Position numbers and translations under genes: made by a program
In this document: positions 36,901 to 45,725 of the stretch, piece after piece
Layout: each line of letters opens with the position of its first letter
How positions within the stretch are numbered: the stretch's first letter is position 1
NCBI RefSeq assembly: GCF_002917105.1
Contig: NZ_PQFZ01000011.1
Coordinates: 1 to 64,000, forward strand
Direction: 5' to 3'
Origin: Allobosea psychrotolerans
GTDB taxonomy: Bacteria; Pseudomonadota; Alphaproteobacteria; Rhizobiales; Beijerinckiaceae
DNA length: 64,000 nucleotides
The notes under the pieces: model-generated
What the model saw: only the letters and a program-made list of their open reading frames with translations
Told to the model about the DNA's origin: nothing
The model's database searches: none

Positions 36901-37400
36901 TGGACTCCGGGCTCCATGCGGATGCCATAGGCGATGCCTTGCGCCAGCCGGGCATTGAGATCGACGATGAAGTTTACCGTGTTCGTCGGCTCGCGCGGGA
37001 TCGTCGCGAGATAGGCCGCCAGAAGCGGACCTGCCGGCTCGGTGACGAGATAGGGCGCAAGCTCCGCGCGCAACTCCTCGGGATAGGCGAAGGGGAAGAT
37101 CTCGGCGTCGGTCTCGACGAAGAAGTCGAACGGATTGATGATCGAGAGCTCGGTGACGAGGTCGACCTCGATGCGGAATTCCTTCACCGGCTCGGGAAAG
37201 ACGAAGCGCGCCAGCCAGTTGCCGCTGGGATCCTGCTGCCAGTTCACGAAATGCTCGGCCGGCGTGACCTTCAGCGAATAGCTGTTGATCGCGGCCCGGC
37301 AATGCGGCGCCGGCCTCAGGCGGATGATCTGCGGCCCCAGCGTGACCGGCCGGTCATAGCTGTAATGGGTAACGTGGTTCAGCGCGGCGATGATGGCCAA
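33996..37400 (-). CDS. DUF2126 transglutaminase-like protein (giant)
   Basis: A 1,134-residue protein. The N-terminal 300 residues are a transglutaminase domain with Cys180 in [19 protein letters not shown], His in [17 protein letters not shown] and Asp in GLDPTSGL. The remainder is the DUF2126 region, with [14 protein letters not shown] and the glutamine-synthetase-like [14 protein letters not shown] block, suggesting a second catalytic centre. A short Ala/Pro-rich linker lies near residue 590. The start is TTG 37400, preceded by AGGTG, giving [17 protein letters not shown]; no ATG fits. It is the first gene of the operon with the ATP-grasp/alpha-E and small transglutaminase genes. Confidence 0.9.
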   Translation of the reverse strand: MAIIAALNHVTHYSYDRPVTLGPQIIRLRPAPHCRAAINSYSLKVTPAEHFVNWQQDPSGNWLARFVFPEPVKEFRIEVDLVTELSIINPFDFFVETDAEIFPFAYPEELRAELAPYLVTEPAGPLLAAYLATIPREPTNTVNFIVDLNARLAQGIAYGIRMEPGVQEPEHTLDIKSGSCRDTSWLLVQIMRHLGFAARFVSGYLIQMKADIHPLEGPRGTDKDFTDLHAWAEIYIPGAGWIGLDPTSGLLTGEGHLPLAATPHYRSAAPVSGVASYAETTFDFSMSVARVHEVPRITLPFSDTSWGELDALGEKVEADLKAGDVRLTMGGEPTFVSIDDQIGEEWNIAAVGPTKRQRADVMIRRLRERFAPGGMLHYGQGKWYPGESLPRWAFALYWRTDGEPIWRDAALIAREPGAPTGADRELEAAASIRDAEALAAGLSERLGLGADYVLPAYEDTGHWLLKEAQLPDNVDPLDPRLADPEERARMAQVFQLGLGKPRGYVIPVQRWQSQAGDRRWRSEKWKLRRGKLFLVPGDSPVGYRLPLGSLPVVPKDEFPHIHPQDPMEPRGPLPPAASLGGGGTAPAAMNGAQAAPAVAAPAHHQMSRPVETQGEGHAQDRTEQEIGGEHVRTALSLEVRDNILCVFLPPVEKLEDYLELIASVEAVAQELNLPVHIEGYSPPNDPRLNVIKVTPDPGVIEVNIHPAKTWREAVEITRGVYEEARQSRLCAEKFMVDGRHTGTGGGNHVVLGGVTPPDSPFLRRPDLLKSIILYWNRHPSLSFLFSGLFIGPTSQAPRIDEARFDQLYELEIALAQVPGPGAPSIPLWLVDRLFRNLLVDVSGNTHRTEICIDKLYSPDGPTGRLGLIEFRSFEMPPDARMSLAQQLLIRALVAWFWREPQSGSLVRWGTTLHDRFMLPELVWQDFKDVLADLGRAGYAFDPVWFEAQAEFRFPFYGKVEHGGVELELRQALEPWHVMGEEGAIGGTVRYVDSSVERLQVKAKGLVPGRHLITCNGRRMPMTPSGSAGEAIAAVRFKAWQPSSGLHPTIPVHAPLTFDIVDSWVGRSLGGCVYHVAHPGGRNYETPPVNSYEAEARRLARFEAIGHSPGALAIPPEERSVEFPLTLDLRRPTGV

Positions 37401-37654
37401 GGCTTGGCACCTGCTTGTCGTCGCCCGGCGGGGCGCCGGGCCATGACACGTTAGCGATGCCGGCAAAACCCGCAAAGGCGCAACTTGCGCAAGGGCACGC
37501 CGGCAATCGCGGCGACTGCGCAAGAATTAGGCAGTTCTCCACAGCGCTTGCCTCGGGCCTCCTTGCGGAGCCGCTGGACATCGCCGGGCAACTGGTTCCA
37601 CATTGGACTGAACGGCCACTGAAAGGCCGGCGAAATCAAACGATGGGGATTTCC

Positions 37655-39244
37655 ATGCGTCATGTTGCGAGATTGCTGACGGTATCGGCCTTTACGGCGT
37701 TGATGGCGACCACCGCCATGGCGCAGACGCCGAAGGACACGGTCGTGATGGCCAAGCAGATCGACGATATCATCTCGCTCGATCCCGCCGAAGTGTTCGA
37801 ATTTTCCGGCGGCGAGGTCGTCGGCAATGTCTACGACAAGCTGGTGCGGTTCGATCTGGCCGATCCCTCCAAGCTCTATGGCGATCTCGCCGAGAGCTGG
37901 AGCATCAGCCCCGACAGCAAGACCTACACCTTCAAGCTCAAGCCCAACGTCAAGTTCCACTCGGGCAACCCGCTGACGGCCGCCGATGTGGTCTACTCCT
38001 TCCAGCGTGCTGTCGTGCTCAACAAGTCGCCGGGCTTCATCCTGACCCAGTTCGGCCTGACCAAGGACAACGTCACCCAGATGGTGAAGGCGGTCGACGA
38101 CAAGACCGTCACCATCACGGTCGACAAGCCCTATGCACCGAGCTTCTTCCTGAACTGCCTGACCGCCAACGTCGCGGTGATCGTCGATTCCAAGCTGGTC
38201 AAGGCGAACGAGAAGGCCGGCGATTTCGGCTATGAGTGGCTCAAGCAGAACTCCGCCGGCTCGGGCGCCTACAAGCTGCGCGCCTGGCGCGCCAACGAGC
38301 AATACACGCTCGAGGCCAACCCCGACTGGTTTATGGGCGCGCCGAAGGTGAAGCGCGTCGTCGTGCGCCATGTCGCCGAGCCCGCCTCGCAGCGGCTGCT
38401 GCTGGAGAAGGGCGATGTGGACTACGCCCGCAACCTGTCGAAGGACCAGCTTGATTCGATCAAGAGCAATGCCGACATCGTCCAGCAGGTCGGCGACAAG
38501 GGCTACATCCTCTATCTCGGCCTCAACCAGAAGAACCCCAATCTCGCCAAGCCCGAGGTGCGCGAGGCGCTGAAATACCTGGTCGACTACGATTCGATCG
38601 AGCGCAACATCGTGGCCGGCACCTACAAGCCGCACCAGGCCTTCCTGCCCAAGGGCTTCCTCGGCGCCATCGACGACCGGCCCTACAAGTTCGACCCGGC
38701 CAAGGCCAAGGAGCTGCTCGCCAAAGCCGGCCTGCCGAACGGCTTCTCCGTCACCATGGACACCCGCTCGGTCAACCCAATCACCGACATCGCCCAGGCG
38801 GTCCAGGCGAACTGGGCCCAGGCCGGCATCAAGCTCGAACTGATCCCCGGCGACGGCAAGCAGACGCTGACCAAATATCGTGCACGCACGCACGACATCT
38901 ATATCGGCCAGTGGGGTCCCGATTATCAGGACCCGCACACCAACGCCGAGACCTTCGCCATCAACGAGAACAATGCCGAGGACGCCCGCTCCAAGACGCT
39001 CGCCTGGCGCAACGCCTGGGACATTCCGGAGATGAGCAAGAAGACCGGCGCGCTGGTCTTCGAGACCGACAGCGACAAGCGCAAGGCCGGCTATGAGGCC
39101 ATTGAGCGCGAGCACCAGAAGGTCTCGCCCTTCGTCATCATGTTCCAGCAGGTCGAAGTCGCCGCCCACCGCAAGAATGTCGATGGGCTGATCCTGGGGC
39201 CGGGCTCGGCCAGCAACCTCTACTCGACGCTCAGCAAGAACTGA
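37655..39244 (+). CDS. ABC transporter substrate-binding protein, peptide type (family 5)
   Basis: Periplasmic solute-binding protein of 529 residues, DppA/OppA class. Signal peptide MRHVARLLTVSAFTALMATT, cleaved after AMA. The early ISLDPAEVFEFSGGEVVGNVYDKL and the core block YTFKLKPNVKFHSGNPLTAADV are SBP_bac_5 signatures. ATG 37655 has GGGGA 5 bases upstream; ATG 37643 would add four residues. It is the first gene of a complete transporter cluster to 43294, with a terminator and a repeat between it and the permease genes, an arrangement that usually yields excess binding protein. Ligand unknown. Confidence 0.9.
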   Translation: MRHVARLLTVSAFTALMATTAMAQTPKDTVVMAKQIDDIISLDPAEVFEFSGGEVVGNVYDKLVRFDLADPSKLYGDLAESWSISPDSKTYTFKLKPNVKFHSGNPLTAADVVYSFQRAVVLNKSPGFILTQFGLTKDNVTQMVKAVDDKTVTITVDKPYAPSFFLNCLTANVAVIVDSKLVKANEKAGDFGYEWLKQNSAGSGAYKLRAWRANEQYTLEANPDWFMGAPKVKRVVVRHVAEPASQRLLLEKGDVDYARNLSKDQLDSIKSNADIVQQVGDKGYILYLGLNQKNPNLAKPEVREALKYLVDYDSIERNIVAGTYKPHQAFLPKGFLGAIDDRPYKFDPAKAKELLAKAGLPNGFSVTMDTRSVNPITDIAQAVQANWAQAGIKLELIPGDGKQTLTKYRARTHDIYIGQWGPDYQDPHTNAETFAINENNAEDARSKTLAWRNAWDIPEMSKKTGALVFETDSDKRKAGYEAIEREHQKVSPFVIMFQQVEVAAHRKNVDGLILGPGSASNLYSTLSKN

Positions 39245-39260
39245 GATCGGACCTCCGATC

Positions 39261-39297
39261 GAACCGCCGCGGCTTTCAAAGCCGCGGCGGGGTTCTT
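39261..39297 (+). terminator. Terminator-like hairpin after the binding-protein gene
   Basis: CCGCCGCGGCTTT (39264-39276) pairs with 39278-39290, extended by GAAC/GTTC-like ends, followed by TTCTTGCTT. Probably attenuates readthrough from the binding-protein gene into the permease genes. Confidence 0.75.
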
Positions 39298-39435
39298 GCT
39301 TGGACTTGGTCTTCCAGTGGGTGGGATTGTCCTGCGGGCTTCCTTCCACGGCGTGGCACGAGAGCCGGATGATGTCGGATGCGGTCACAGAGTGATCCGA
39401 TCTGACATCTGAATCCGTCGCTCATCTCAGAGTGA

Positions 39436-39484
39436 GAGCAGGATCAATGCGAAAAGCCGGTTCCCACTTTTTCGCATTCTGCTC
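39436..39484. repeat. Rhizobial-type intergenic palindrome (AGAGCAGGATC family)
   Basis: GAGCAGGATC..TGCGAAAA at one end faces TTTTCGCATTCTGCTC at the other, around a CCGGTTCCCAC centre. It is about 80 percent identical by eye to 43313-43364. It lies in the leader of the permease gene at 39531. Confidence 0.8.
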
Positions 39485-39530
39485 GACGACGCGCCCGCGT
39501 TGCCGCGGTTTCGTAGAATTGGTCGGGTGA

Positions 39531-40577
39531 ATGGCGATTTCAAACATAGGTTGGGGTGGACGGAGCGCAGTCTGGGGTCGCATCGCCGGGCGCGAGCTCA
39601 GCACGGTGGCGATCACCTTTTTCGGCCTGCTGCTCGTCACGTTCCTGATTGCCCGCGTGATCCCGATCGACCCGGTGCTGGCGGTCGTCGGAGACAACGC
39701 AAAAGCCGACGTCTATGACGCAGCCCGCGCCGCGCTCGGCCTCGACAAACCCCTCTGGCAGCAATTTGCCACCTATGTCGGCAAGGTTTTCACCGGCGAT
39801 CTCGGCAAGTCGGTGCTGACCTCGAATCTCGTCACCGACGACATCAAGCGCGTCTTCCCCGCGACCCTGGAACTGGCGACGCTCGGCACGCTGATCGGCG
39901 TCTCGCTCGGTGTGCCCCTTGGCGTGCTCGCAGCGGTCTATCAGGGCCGCTGGCCCGACCAGCTTGCGCGCCTGATCGGCCTGTTCGGCTATTCCGTCCC
40001 GGTGTTCTGGTTCGGTCTGATGGGCCTGCTCCTGTTCTACGCCAAGCTCGGCTGGGTCGCCGGGCCTGGCCGCATCAGCGTCGCCTATCAGGACTTCGTC
40101 GACCCGATCACCGGCGTCCTCGTCATCGACGCTGCCCTGCAGGGGGAATGGGAGGCGTTCCGCGATGCCTGGTCCCATCTCATCCTGCCCGCGGCCGTGC
40201 TCGGCCTGCTCAGCGTTGCCTATATCAGCCGCATGGCGCGCAGCTTCATGATCACCGAGCTGCAGCAGCAATATGTCATCGCCGCCCGGGTGAAGGGCAT
40301 GTCGGAGTTCCGCGTGATCTGGCGCCACGCGCTGCGCAACGCCTTCGTGCCGCTTATTACCGTGATCGCGCTCTCCTATGCGCAGCTGCTCGAAGGCTCG
40401 GTGCTGACCGAGACGATCTTCGCCTGGCCGGGGCTCGGCCGCTACATCACCAACTCCCTGCTGAACGCCGACATGAACGCCGTGCTGGGCGGCACCTTGG
40501 TGGTCGGCGCGGTTTTCATCGGCGTCAACCTGCTGTCCGACATCCTCGGCCGGCTGGTCGACCCCAGGACGCGGTGA
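39531..40577 (+). CDS. ABC transporter permease, DppB type
   Basis: Inner-membrane permease of 348 residues with six helices. The N-terminal segment ITFFGLLLVTFLIARVIPID and the sequence GLDKPLWQQFATYVGKVFTGDLGKS are DppB/OppB hallmarks; the EAA loop is YVIAARVKGMSEFRVIWRHALRN. It follows a palindromic repeat and heads a tight unit with the second permease (9-base gap). Confidence 0.93.
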   Translation: MAISNIGWGGRSAVWGRIAGRELSTVAITFFGLLLVTFLIARVIPIDPVLAVVGDNAKADVYDAARAALGLDKPLWQQFATYVGKVFTGDLGKSVLTSNLVTDDIKRVFPATLELATLGTLIGVSLGVPLGVLAAVYQGRWPDQLARLIGLFGYSVPVFWFGLMGLLLFYAKLGWVAGPGRISVAYQDFVDPITGVLVIDAALQGEWEAFRDAWSHLILPAAVLGLLSVAYISRMARSFMITELQQQYVIAARVKGMSEFRVIWRHALRNAFVPLITVIALSYAQLLEGSVLTETIFAWPGLGRYITNSLLNADMNAVLGGTLVVGAVFIGVNLLSDILGRLVDPRTR

Positions 40578-40586
40578 GGGCGCGCC

Positions 40587-41477
40587 ATGACGACCTGGAC
40601 CGACTATCTCACCACCGATTCCCCGACCTCCCGCCGCCAGGCCAGGCTTGGCCAGCTCTACCGGCAATGGCTTGCCTTCAAGCGCAACCCGCTCGCGATC
40701 GCCGGTCTGGTCATCGTCGTGGCCTTGCTGCTGATCGCCGCCTTCGCGCCGTTGATCGCGCCGCATAACCCGCTCGCGCAAAATCTCGACAAGCGCCTGC
40801 TGCCGCCCTCGGCCGTCAATTTTTTCGGCACGGATTCGCTCGGTCGCGACATCTTCAGCCGCATCGTCTATGGCGCGCGCGTCACGCTGGTGATCGTGCT
40901 GCTGGTCGTCATCTCGGTCGGACCGGTCGGCCTCCTGATCGGTGCGACCTCGGGCTATCTCGGCGGCTGGGTCGACCGCCTGCTGATGCGCATCACCGAC
41001 GTCTTCCTGGCCTTCCCGCGCCTCGTGCTGGCGCTGGCCTTCGTCGCCGCGCTCGGGCCGGGCCTGGAGAATGCCGTCATCGCCATCGCCATCACCGCCT
41101 GGCCGCCCTATGCCCGCGTCGCCCGCGCCGAGACGCTGATCATCCGCCAGCAGGATTATATCGCCGCCGTGCGCCTGCAGGGCGCCTCGCAATGGCGCAT
41201 CGTCTGGAAGCATGTCGTGCCGCTCTGCCTGCCCTCATTGATCGTGCGCACCACGCTCGACATGGCCGGCATCATTCTGACCGCGGCCGGCCTCGGCTTC
41301 CTGGGCTTGGGCGCGCAGCCGCCGATCCCGGAATGGGGCGCGATGATCTCGGCCGGCCGCGAGCAGATCTTCGACCAATGGTGGGTCGCGACCTTCCCGG
41401 GTCTTGCCATCTGCGTCGTCGCGCTCGGCTTCAACCTGCTTGGCGACGGCCTGCGCGACGTCATGGACCAGAGGTGA
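40587..41477 (+). CDS. ABC transporter permease, DppC type
   Basis: Inner-membrane permease of 296 residues. The N-terminal OppC_N region (FKRNPLAIAGLVIVVALLLI) precedes GTDSLGRDIFSRIVYGARVT, the standard DppC signature. The EAA loop is YIAAVRLQGASQWRIVWKHVVP. It should heterodimerise with the DppB-like subunit. Confidence 0.93.
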   Translation: MTTWTDYLTTDSPTSRRQARLGQLYRQWLAFKRNPLAIAGLVIVVALLLIAAFAPLIAPHNPLAQNLDKRLLPPSAVNFFGTDSLGRDIFSRIVYGARVTLVIVLLVVISVGPVGLLIGATSGYLGGWVDRLLMRITDVFLAFPRLVLALAFVAALGPGLENAVIAIAITAWPPYARVARAETLIIRQQDYIAAVRLQGASQWRIVWKHVVPLCLPSLIVRTTLDMAGIILTAAGLGFLGLGAQPPIPEWGAMISAGREQIFDQWWVATFPGLAICVVALGFNLLGDGLRDVMDQR

Positions 41478-41478
41478 G

Positions 41479-42354
41479 ATGATGCGCGCCTTGACCACGC
41501 CCACCGAACAGCCGCTGCTCGAACTCGACAATCTCCGGGTCAATTTCCACACGCCGACCGGGATCGTGCGCGCCGTGCGCGGCCTCTCCTTCACGCTCGG
41601 CCGCGAGCGGCTCGGCATCGTCGGCGAATCCGGCTCCGGCAAGTCGATGACCGGGCGCGCCATCCTCGACCTCATCCCCTATCCCGGCGAGGTCCTGGCC
41701 GACCGCTTGGTCTATCGCGGCCAGGACCTGCTCACCATGGACAAGCGCACGCGGCGCAAGCTGCGCGGCCGCCATATCTCGATGGTGATGCAGGATCCGA
41801 AATTCTCGCTCAACCCGGTCCAGACAGTAGGCGAGCAGATCGCCGAGGCCTATCGCGTCCATCACAAGGCGAGCGCGCGTGAGGCCAGGGAGCGCAGCAT
41901 CGCCATGCTGGAGGCCGTGCAGATCCGCGAGCCGGGGCGCGTCTACGAGCTCTACCCGCATGAGGTCTCCGGCGGCATGGGGCAGCGCGTGATGATCGCG
42001 ATGATGCTGATCGCCGAGCCCGACATCCTGATCGCCGACGAGCCGACCTCGGCCCTCGACGTCACCGTCCAGCTCCAGATCCTCAAGATCCTCGACGATC
42101 TCGTCACCGAGCGCGGCATGGGGCTGATCTTCATCAGCCATGATCTGCATCTGGTGCAGTCCTTCTGCGACCGCGTCATCGTGATGTATGGCGGCAAGGC
42201 GATGGAGACGCTGCCGGCTGCCGAACTCGCTGACGAAGCTGCAAGGTCGCAGCGCCATCCCTATACGCTCGGCCTGCTCGGCTGCCTGCCGGACCTTGAC
42301 CATCCCAAGGCGAAGCTCGCAACTCTCACTCGTGACCCGGCATGGCTGGCATGA
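41479..42354 (+). CDS. ABC transporter ATP-binding protein, DppD type
   Basis: ATPase of 291 residues with Walker A GESGSGKS, signature VSGGMGQRVMIA, Walker B ILIADEPTSALD and the switch His in FISHDLHL. The C-terminal oligopeptide-transport extension (HPYTLGLLGCLPDL) is present, but the four-cysteine iron-sulfur motif of some DppD proteins is only partly visible. The start is ATG 41479 or the adjacent ATG 41482; GAGGTGAG lies just upstream. Confidence 0.92.
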   Translation: MMRALTTPTEQPLLELDNLRVNFHTPTGIVRAVRGLSFTLGRERLGIVGESGSGKSMTGRAILDLIPYPGEVLADRLVYRGQDLLTMDKRTRRKLRGRHISMVMQDPKFSLNPVQTVGEQIAEAYRVHHKASAREARERSIAMLEAVQIREPGRVYELYPHEVSGGMGQRVMIAMMLIAEPDILIADEPTSALDVTVQLQILKILDDLVTERGMGLIFISHDLHLVQSFCDRVIVMYGGKAMETLPAAELADEAARSQRHPYTLGLLGCLPDLDHPKAKLATLTRDPAWLA

Positions 42355-42382
42355 GAGCGCTGATCGACATCATGTCCCCTTC

Positions 42383-42500
42383 AGCCCTCATCCTGAGGAG
42401 CGCTCCGCGGGAGCGCGTCTCGAAGGATGTTTCAGGAGGCGCCGGAGACCACTGGAGCATCCTTCGAGACGGCCCTTTGGGCCTCCTCAGGATGAGGGCT
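42383..42500. repeat. Long palindromic element between the two ATPase genes
   Basis: Outer 18-bp arms (42383-42400 and 42483-42500; AGCCCTCATCCTGAGGAG) pair perfectly, and inner arms 42416-42429 and 42458-42471 (CGTCTCGAAGGATG) pair with a small offset. This is the CCTCATCCTGAGG-type intergenic repeat common in Hyphomicrobiales. It fills most of the 169-base gap inside the transporter operon. Confidence 0.85.
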
Positions 42501-42523
42501 CGTGTGGGGGCAGGAGTATCGCG

Positions 42524-43294
42524 ATGACCACACAACCTGCCATCGCCCTCGACAAGCTCAATGTCTCCTTCGGCGACGCCCATGTCGTGAAGGATCTCAG
42601 CTTCACGGTCCAACCCGGCGAGAGCTACGGCATCGTCGGTGAATCCGGCTCCGGCAAATCGACCGTGCTGCGCGTTCTCGCCGGGCTGAACCGCGACTGG
42701 AGCGGCGAGATCGCCATCCTCGGCAAGGCGCAGCCGAAGATCCGCGACAAGGCCTTCCATCGCCAGGTCCAGATGGTCTTCCAGGATCCCTACGGCTCGC
42801 TGCATCCCAAGAAGACGGTTGATGATGCGCTGGCCGAGCCGCTGACCATCCACGGCATCCGCGACGCCGAGGCCAGGATCGGCCGCGCCATGGCCGATGT
42901 CGGCCTGCCGCCCTCCTTCCGCTTCCGCTATCCGCACCAGCTTTCCGGCGGGCAGCGCCAGCGTGTCGCGATCGCGCGCGCGCTCGTACTGGAGCCGACG
43001 ATCCTGCTGCTCGACGAGCCGACCTCGGCGCTCGATGTCTCGATCCAGGCCGAGGTCTTGAATCTGCTCCAGGCGCTGCGGCAGGAGCGCAAGCTTACCT
43101 ATATCCTGGTCAGCCACGACCTCGCCGTCGTCGCCCATATGTGCGAGCGCCTGCTCGTCATGCAGTTCGGCCGAGGCGTCGAGGAGATGACGGCCGCAAC
43201 GCTCGCCGCGCGTGCGCCCCAGACGGCTTATGCCCAGCAGCTCCTCACCGCCAGCGAAGGCTTCAAGCGCCAGGTCGCGACCATCCCCGCCTGA
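42524..43294 (+). CDS. ABC transporter ATP-binding protein, DppF type
   Basis: ATPase of 256 residues with Walker A GESGSGKST, signature LSGGQRQRVAIARAL, Walker B ILLLDEPTSALD and the switch His in LVSHDLAV. It lacks the usual C-terminal extension found in longer DppF proteins. ATG 42524 follows AGGAG by 8 bases. It completes the peptide-type transporter; the AGAGC repeat follows its stop. Confidence 0.92.
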   Translation: MTTQPAIALDKLNVSFGDAHVVKDLSFTVQPGESYGIVGESGSGKSTVLRVLAGLNRDWSGEIAILGKAQPKIRDKAFHRQVQMVFQDPYGSLHPKKTVDDALAEPLTIHGIRDAEARIGRAMADVGLPPSFRFRYPHQLSGGQRQRVAIARALVLEPTILLLDEPTSALDVSIQAEVLNLLQALRQERKLTYILVSHDLAVVAHMCERLLVMQFGRGVEEMTAATLAARAPQTAYAQQLLTASEGFKRQVATIPA

Positions 43295-43312
43295 GGGCTC
43301 TCATCACAGAGT

Positions 43313-43364
43313 TAGAGCTGGATCGGTGCGAAAAACCGGTTCCCACTTTTCGCATCCTGCTCTA
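43313..43364. repeat. Rhizobial-type intergenic palindrome (AGAGCAGGATC family)
   Basis: TAGAGCTGGATCGGTGCGAAAA at one end faces TTTTCGCATCCTGCTCTA at the other. It is a second copy of the element at 39436 in the same orientation, so two copies flank the permease/ATPase genes of this transporter as a 3.9-kb direct repeat. Confidence 0.82.
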
Positions 43365-43493
43365 GCGGTCCTGGCGGGGCGGCGGCGCGCGGATCGCGTT
43401 TGGCAAAGCGACGCCGACGCCTCATTCTTGTCGCAGCCCGCATGCTCTAAACAGCGTGGAGCCGGTTAACAGGCCAAGACGGAGTCGACCCCC

Positions 43494-44996
43494 ATGGATG
43501 CCATCGCCGATCGCGCGCTGAGGCCCGAGGCTGCGCCCGAGCGCACCCCGGTGCCGCCCTTCGATCTGGTGATCTTCGGAGCCGGCGGCGATCTCGCCCT
43601 GCGCAAGCTCTTTCCCGCGCTGGCGCAGCGCAACCGGGAAGGCGTGTTGCCGGAAGAGAGCCGCATCCTCGCCATCGTCCGCAAGCCGGAGGATCTCGAG
43701 GGACTGCCCAAGCAGGTCGCCAACCGCCTCAACGAGGAAGGCCTCGCGGCCGAGCAGGTCGCGGCCTTCCTGCGCCGTCTGACCGTGGTCCAGGCCGATG
43801 CGCTCAAGCCCGAGACCTTCGGCGCGCTGAAGACGGCGCTCGGCGAGACCGATCGCGTGCGCTCCTTCTATCTCTCGACGCCGCCGGAGCTCTTCATCCC
43901 GATCTGCCAGAATCTCGCCAAGGCCGATATCCTCACCCCGACCTCGCGCGTGATCCTGGAGAAGCCGCTGGGGCACGATCTCGCCTCGGCCCGCGAGATC
44001 AACGACGCCGTGGCGGCGATCCTGCCGGAAAGCCGGACCTACCGGATCGACCATTATCTCGGCAAGGAGACGGTGCAGAACCTCCTGGTGCTGCGCTTCG
44101 CCAACACGCTGTTCGAGCGCTCCTGGTCGAGCCGCGACATCGACAACGTCCAGATCACGGTGGCCGAGACCGTGGGCCTCGAAAGCCGTGCCGGCTATTA
44201 CGACAAGGCCGGGCATATGCGCGACATGGTCCAGAACCATCTCATGCAGCTGCTCACCCTCTTCGCCATCGAGCCGCCCAACATGCTGGAGGCCGGAGCG
44301 GTCCGCGACGAGAAGATCAAGGTGCTGAAGGCGCTGCGCCCGATCGTCGGCCCCGACGTCCAGCGCTACACCGTGCGCGGCCAATACGGCCCGGGCCAGA
44401 TGGATGGCCAGCGCGTGCGCGGCTATACCGACGAGCTCGGCTACGCCAGCAACACCGAGACCTTCGTGGCGATCCGCTGCGAGATCGACAATTGGCGCTG
44501 GGCCGGCGTGCCGATCTATCTGCGCACGGGCAAGCGCATGGCGCAGCGCTATTCCGAGATCGCCGTCACCTTCAAGCCCGTGCCGCATTCCATCTTCGGC
44601 GGCGGCAGCTGCGACCGGCTTGATGCCAACCGGCTCGTCATCAGGCTCCAGCCCAATGACGGCGTCCAGCTTCAGCTGATGATGAAGGTGCCGGGCTCGG
44701 GCCGCCTCAAGGTCGTACCGCGCCAACTCGACCTGCGCTATTCCACCGCCTTCGACGAGCGCACGCCCGATGCCTATGAGCGCCTGCTGACCGATGTCAT
44801 CCGCGGCGACCAGACCCTGTTCATGCATCGCGACGAGGTCGAGCAGGCCTGGGCCTGGGTCGATCCGATCATCGCCGGCTGGCAGGATTACAGCCTGCAT
44901 CCGCATCGCTATACCGCCGGCTCCTGGGGCCCCTCGCAGGCGATCGGCCTGATCGAGCGCGAAGGCCGCTCCTGGGCCGATCCGGACCTGATCTGA
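43494..44996 (+). CDS. zwf: Glucose-6-phosphate 1-dehydrogenase
   Basis: NADP+-dependent enzyme of 500 residues that oxidises glucose 6-phosphate to 6-phosphogluconolactone, feeding the Entner-Doudoroff and pentose-phosphate routes. The cofactor site is IFGAGGDLALRKLFPAL, and the active site is YRIDHYLGKETVQNLLVLRF with the catalytic His after the Asp. GYYDKAGHMRDMVQNHLMQ is also conserved. Its stop and the pgl start share one base (TGATG), so the two are co-translated. Confidence 0.97.
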   Translation: MDAIADRALRPEAAPERTPVPPFDLVIFGAGGDLALRKLFPALAQRNREGVLPEESRILAIVRKPEDLEGLPKQVANRLNEEGLAAEQVAAFLRRLTVVQADALKPETFGALKTALGETDRVRSFYLSTPPELFIPICQNLAKADILTPTSRVILEKPLGHDLASAREINDAVAAILPESRTYRIDHYLGKETVQNLLVLRFANTLFERSWSSRDIDNVQITVAETVGLESRAGYYDKAGHMRDMVQNHLMQLLTLFAIEPPNMLEAGAVRDEKIKVLKALRPIVGPDVQRYTVRGQYGPGQMDGQRVRGYTDELGYASNTETFVAIRCEIDNWRWAGVPIYLRTGKRMAQRYSEIAVTFKPVPHSIFGGGSCDRLDANRLVIRLQPNDGVQLQLMMKVPGSGRLKVVPRQLDLRYSTAFDERTPDAYERLLTDVIRGDQTLFMHRDEVEQAWAWVDPIIAGWQDYSLHPHRYTAGSWGPSQAIGLIEREGRSWADPDLI

Positions 44997-45685
44997 TGAT
45001 CACCTCCGGGCCGTTGATCTGGCATCGCTTCGAGACGCTGGCCGACGCCTCCGAGGCGCTGGCGGAAGCGGTTGCGGTGAGGCTGCGCGCCGTCATTGCC
45101 ACACGCGGTTCCGCGCTTCTCGCCGTACCGGGCGGCACCACGCCGGCGCGTTTCCTGACGGCGCTCGGCGCGCATGACCTCGCCTGGGACAAGGTCACGC
45201 TGCTGCCGACCGATGAGCGCTTCGTCTCCGCCGACGATCCCGCCTCGAACGAGCGCATGATCCGCGCAGCCTTCGCTCCGCTGGGCGAGGGCAGGGCGCG
45301 CTTCCTCTCCTTTCATCGCTCCGCCGGCGACCTCGACGCCGCGGCGGGCGCCGTATCAGCGGAGCTTGCACGCCTGCCGGCGCTCGACATCCTGGTCAGC
45401 GGCATGGGAGCGGACGGCCATGTCGCCTCGCTCTTTCCAGGCGAGCCGGCGGCCGCGATGACCGGGCGTGGTCTGCATGCGGTCGCGGCCCATCCCGCCG
45501 GCCTGCCGGCGCGCATCTCGCTCTCGCCGGCGCGGCTTGCAGGCGCTGCCTGGGCGTCGCTTCTCGTCTCCGGTGCGGAGAAGGCGCAGGTCCTGACCAC
45601 GGCGCAGGCTCTGCCCGGCGCTTATCCGGTCGGATTGCTGCTTGGCCGGCCGCAGGGGCTCGACGTCTACTGGGCGAAGGCCTAG
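44996..45685 (+). CDS. pgl: 6-phosphogluconolactonase
   Basis: A 229-residue lactonase of the SugarP_isomerase-like fold that hydrolyses 6-phosphogluconolactone to 6-phosphogluconate. The sequence LLAVPGGTTPARFLTAL, LLPTDERFVSADDPASNERM and SGMGADGHVASLFPG (with the catalytic His) are diagnostic. Coupled to zwf upstream; eda follows 40 bases downstream. Confidence 0.96.
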   Translation: MITSGPLIWHRFETLADASEALAEAVAVRLRAVIATRGSALLAVPGGTTPARFLTALGAHDLAWDKVTLLPTDERFVSADDPASNERMIRAAFAPLGEGRARFLSFHRSAGDLDAAAGAVSAELARLPALDILVSGMGADGHVASLFPGEPAAAMTGRGLHAVAAHPAGLPARISLSPARLAGAAWASLLVSGAEKAQVLTTAQALPGAYPVGLLLGRPQGLDVYWAKA

Positions 45686-45725
45686 AGGGCTTCTGAGCGA
45701 GCCCGAGCTTCACGGAGTGCCACCC

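Noticed and set aside
37403..37420. Sigma-54 promoter (TGGCAC...TTG)
   Set aside because: Spacing is one base short, the GC element is missing, and it would fire from within the gene start.
37451..39388. 645-codon minus-strand ORF opposite the binding-protein gene
   Set aside because: Composition rich in Leu, Val, Asp and Gly without motifs; the plus-strand binding protein is unambiguous.
42342..42527. 61-codon ORF between dppD- and dppF-like genes
   Set aside because: It is made almost entirely of palindromic repeat DNA.
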